Below are positions 15,154 through 16,821 of a DNA stretch of 16,821 nt, in pieces. Origin of the DNA: Thermoplasmata archaeon. GTDB taxonomy: Archaea > Thermoplasmatota > Thermoplasmata > Thermoplasmatales > Thermoplasmataceae. The position numbers and the translations under genes were made by a program. Under the pieces are notes generated by a model. It did not search any database. It worked only from the letters and a program-made list of their open reading frames with translations, and was not told the DNA's origin. The stretch lies in contig JAKBSB010000007.1 of the NCBI GenBank assembly GCA_021845155.1, forward strand, positions 1 through 16,821. Direction: 5' to 3'. Numbering within the stretch: position 1 is the stretch's first letter; every line of letters starts with the position of its first letter.

Positions 15154-15184
15154 TTACTGTATGCAATAAATTACTGACAGTAAT
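15154..15184. promoter_or_regulatory. Palindromic operator candidate between purH and the SAM synthetase gene
   Basis: ATTACTGACAGTAAT (15170-15184) is a perfect 7-bp inverted repeat around a single central A. A further half-site TTACTG lies at 15154-15159. The cluster lies between the two divergent promoters, upstream of both TATA boxes, where a shared regulator could bind. Confidence 0.45.
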
Positions 15185-15238
15185 AATCATAACAGCTTGG
15201 TAATTTTCCCTGCTCACCTACAAAAATTTTATTATTAT

Positions 15239-15247
15239 ACTTATATA
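15239..15247 (+). promoter_or_regulatory. TATA box of the SAM synthetase gene
   Basis: ACTTATATA is centred about 26 bp before ATG 15269, the textbook position for a leaderless archaeal transcript. It rules against the longer frame starting at 15197, which would begin upstream of the promoter. Confidence 0.65.
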
Positions 15248-15268
15248 GGGTCTGGAAGAGGCACAATA

Positions 15269-16474
15269 ATGGTAAGAAATATTTCAGTAGAGAGTCTCAA
15301 ACAGACAGCCACGGTGGAGAGGGAAGTGGAACTGGTGGAAAGAAAAGGTATAGGGCACCCTGACAGCGTATCCGATGGAATCGCTGAGGCAGTAAGCCGA
15401 TCCCTGAGCAGGTATTACCTTAAGGAATATGGAAAAATTCTGCATCATAACACAGATCAGGTCGAGGTTGTGGGTGGACAATCTGCACCAAAATTCGGTG
15501 GAGGTCTTGTGCTTGAACCCACATATATCCTGCTGAGCGGAAGAGCAACTACCAAGGTGGGAAATGACAGAATACCATTCAAGTCAATAGCCACAAAGGC
15601 GACAAAGGAATTCCTTAAAGGAGATTTCAAGCATCTCGACTTCGATGCGGACGTTATGATCGACTGCAGAATTGGACATGGTTCTGTCGATCTTATTGAT
15701 GTATACGATACAAGCAAGCTCAGGTCAAACGACACATCATTTGGTGTTGGATTTGCACCGTTTTCTGATACCGAGAACCTTGTTCTGAGTACGGAAAAAC
15801 TTCTCAATGGCAGGGAATTCAAGACAAAAATGCCCGCAATAGGATACGACATAAAGGTCATGGGGTTCAGGCAGAAGGATGTGATTAACCTCACAATAGC
15901 AGCTGCATACGTGGACAAGTTTGTCAGCAATGCGGATGAATATTTCTCAATCAAGGATGAACTGAAGGAGATCGTAAGGAATCATGCAGCAAAACAGACA
16001 GACAAGGAAGTTAAAGTTTTCATCAACACAGCAGATGAGGAAGATGGAAAGAAAGTAGGGGAATACCTCACCGTGACAGGACTTTCAATGGAGAACGGAG
16101 ACGACGGATCTGTAGGGAGAGGAAATCGTGTGACAGGCATCATAACACCATACAGGCCAATGAGCATGGAGGCCGCAGCCGGAAAGAACCCTGTAACACA
16201 TGTCGGGAAACTCTATAACGTCATGTCAAATATAATCGCAAATGATATTGTCAAGGAAGAGGGCGGAGATATTAAAGAGGTCATGGTGCGAATCGTATCA
16301 CAGATAGGAAGAAGAATAGACGATCCTCATGTGGCAAGTATACAGGTGATATACGCTGATGGTGTTGATCCATCAAAGCATAAGAATAACATAACTGCAA
16401 TAGCTGACGACAGGCTTCAGCACATAAGTGATCTGACAAACCTGTTTGTTGAGGGAAAAATCTCAGTTTTCTAA
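15269..16474 (+). CDS. mat: Archaeal S-adenosylmethionine synthetase (methionine adenosyltransferase)
   Basis: This 401-residue protein has the usual length of the archaeal methionine adenosyltransferase family, which is very divergent from bacterial MetK. It makes S-adenosylmethionine from methionine and ATP (EC 2.5.1.6) in the cytoplasm. Recognisable stretches are [10 protein letters not shown] at the start, [20 protein letters not shown] (nucleotide-site segment with GHPDS), [14 protein letters not shown], the Gly-rich [37 protein letters not shown] and the C-terminal [13 protein letters not shown] 15269 is chosen from the TATA box 26 bp upstream and from the family N-terminus; the open frame extends back to 15197 without support. 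It ends 10 bases before the convergent acetyltransferase gene. The product supplies the methyl donor for enzymes such as the methyltransferase at 2380-2943. Confidence 0.97.
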   Translation: MVRNISVESLKQTATVEREVELVERKGIGHPDSVSDGIAEAVSRSLSRYYLKEYGKILHHNTDQVEVVGGQSAPKFGGGLVLEPTYILLSGRATTKVGNDRIPFKSIATKATKEFLKGDFKHLDFDADVMIDCRIGHGSVDLIDVYDTSKLRSNDTSFGVGFAPFSDTENLVLSTEKLLNGREFKTKMPAIGYDIKVMGFRQKDVINLTIAAAYVDKFVSNADEYFSIKDELKEIVRNHAAKQTDKEVKVFINTADEEDGKKVGEYLTVTGLSMENGDDGSVGRGNRVTGIITPYRPMSMEAAAGKNPVTHVGKLYNVMSNIIANDIVKEEGGDIKEVMVRIVSQIGRRIDDPHVASIQVIYADGVDPSKHKNNITAIADDRLQHISDLTNLFVEGKISVF

Positions 16475-16484
16475 ACGAAATGGT

Positions 16485-16821
16485 CTAAATGATGCGCCAC
16501 ATAAGGTATGCATCAGATAGATCACTGTAATACCCCTTTAGCGTGGATGTTACAACAAATCCATTTTTTTTATAGAATTTAATTGCGTCATTATTGTCTG
16601 TCCGTACCTCGAGCCTCATGCTCATGAGGTTCTCCATTTCGCATACCTTTACGAAGGAGGAAAGAAGAGCCCTTCCAAAACCCATATGCCTGTATCTCTC
16701 ATCTATTGCCAGAATAAGTATCCTGGCCTCAGTCTGTGAAAACTTGGATCCTACAAGAAATCCCACAACTTTTTCGTTCAGGGTGTAGACAAAAAAGCCT
16801 TCTGGCCATGTCTGGAACAGG
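16485..16821 (-). CDS. rimI: RimI-type GNAT N-acetyltransferase, 5' end cut by window
   Basis: The frame is open through the right edge, so the N-terminal part is missing; the visible part is about 111 residues. It carries the GNAT core: FFVYTLNEKVVGFLVGSK (strand 4 region), LILAIDERYRHMGFGRALL (acetyl-CoA-binding motif A, with RHMGFGRA), and LEVRTDNNDAIKFYKKNGFV (motif B, typical of RimI/ArdI). Archaeal members of this branch acetylate the N-terminal amino group of proteins; that substrate is inferred. A GTG at 16766 is only an internal candidate start, because the conserved strand before it is present upstream in frame. The stop is 10 bases from the convergent SAM synthetase gene. Confidence 0.88.
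   Translation of the reverse strand, partial: LFQTWPEGFFVYTLNEKVVGFLVGSKFSQTEARILILAIDERYRHMGFGRALLSSFVKVCEMENLMSMRLEVRTDNNDAIKFYKKNGFVVTSTLKGYYSDLSDAYLMWRII

Noticed and set aside
15197..15268. Longer start for the SAM synthetase
   Set aside because: It would begin upstream of the TATA box at 15239-15247, and the extra residues do not match the family.
1..16821. tRNA, rRNA, CRISPR array, complete insertion sequence or transposase
   Set aside because: Intergenic regions were read on both strands; no cloverleaf, regularly spaced repeats, terminal inverted repeats or recognisable transposase were seen.

Overview
The window looks like a chromosome segment of a Thermoplasmata archaeon (Thermoplasma / Picrophilus / Ferroplasma / Cuniculiplasma type). 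The evidence is an archaeal-type S-adenosylmethionine synthetase, a DRG-type GTPase with a TGS domain, a HemK2/Mtq2-like release-factor methyltransferase, an archaeal presenilin-like protease, and a leader-less GH15 glucoamylase of the kind known from Thermoplasma and Picrophilus. Many genes also have a TATA box about 25 bp before an ATG (leaderless transcripts), while internal operon genes carry GGTG-type ribosome-binding sites. Assignment to a genus is not possible from the sequence alone.

Layout. At 1-335 is the 3' end of a gene with a degenerate Hint (intein/hedgehog-like) fold. Positions 336-987 are gene-poor, with a 25-bp imperfect direct repeat and weak, possibly decayed ORFs. Positions 988-5383 hold a minus-strand block read right to left: glucoamylase, HemK2-like methyltransferase, DRG-family GTPase, acylphosphatase. 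The last three are tightly packed. Diverging from glucoamylase is a plus-strand pair, topA (5574-7874) and a presenilin/signal-peptide-peptidase homologue (7855-8730). The second gene overlaps the first by 20 bases and has its ribosome-binding site inside it.

Positions 8731-9219 contain a probable decayed gene. Positions 9220-13162 are a minus-strand accessory locus of four exported proteins: a 622-residue secreted glycine-linker protein followed by three small proteins with one N-terminal membrane anchor each and many N-glycosylation sequons. The small proteins look like diverged paralogues of one another. The leading gene has a 10-bp inverted repeat centred exactly on its TATA box. This is the most unusual part of the window and I do not recognise its function.

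Positions 13599-16474 hold divergent housekeeping genes, purH (minus) and the archaeal S-adenosylmethionine synthetase (plus). They share an intergenic region with a near-perfect palindrome. A RimI-type acetyltransferase runs off the right edge.

Several gene starts are corrected relative to the longest open frame: methyltransferase 2943, presenilin homologue 7855, 246-residue exported protein 11282, purH 15101, S-adenosylmethionine synthetase 15269. No tRNA, rRNA, CRISPR array or complete insertion sequence was seen.
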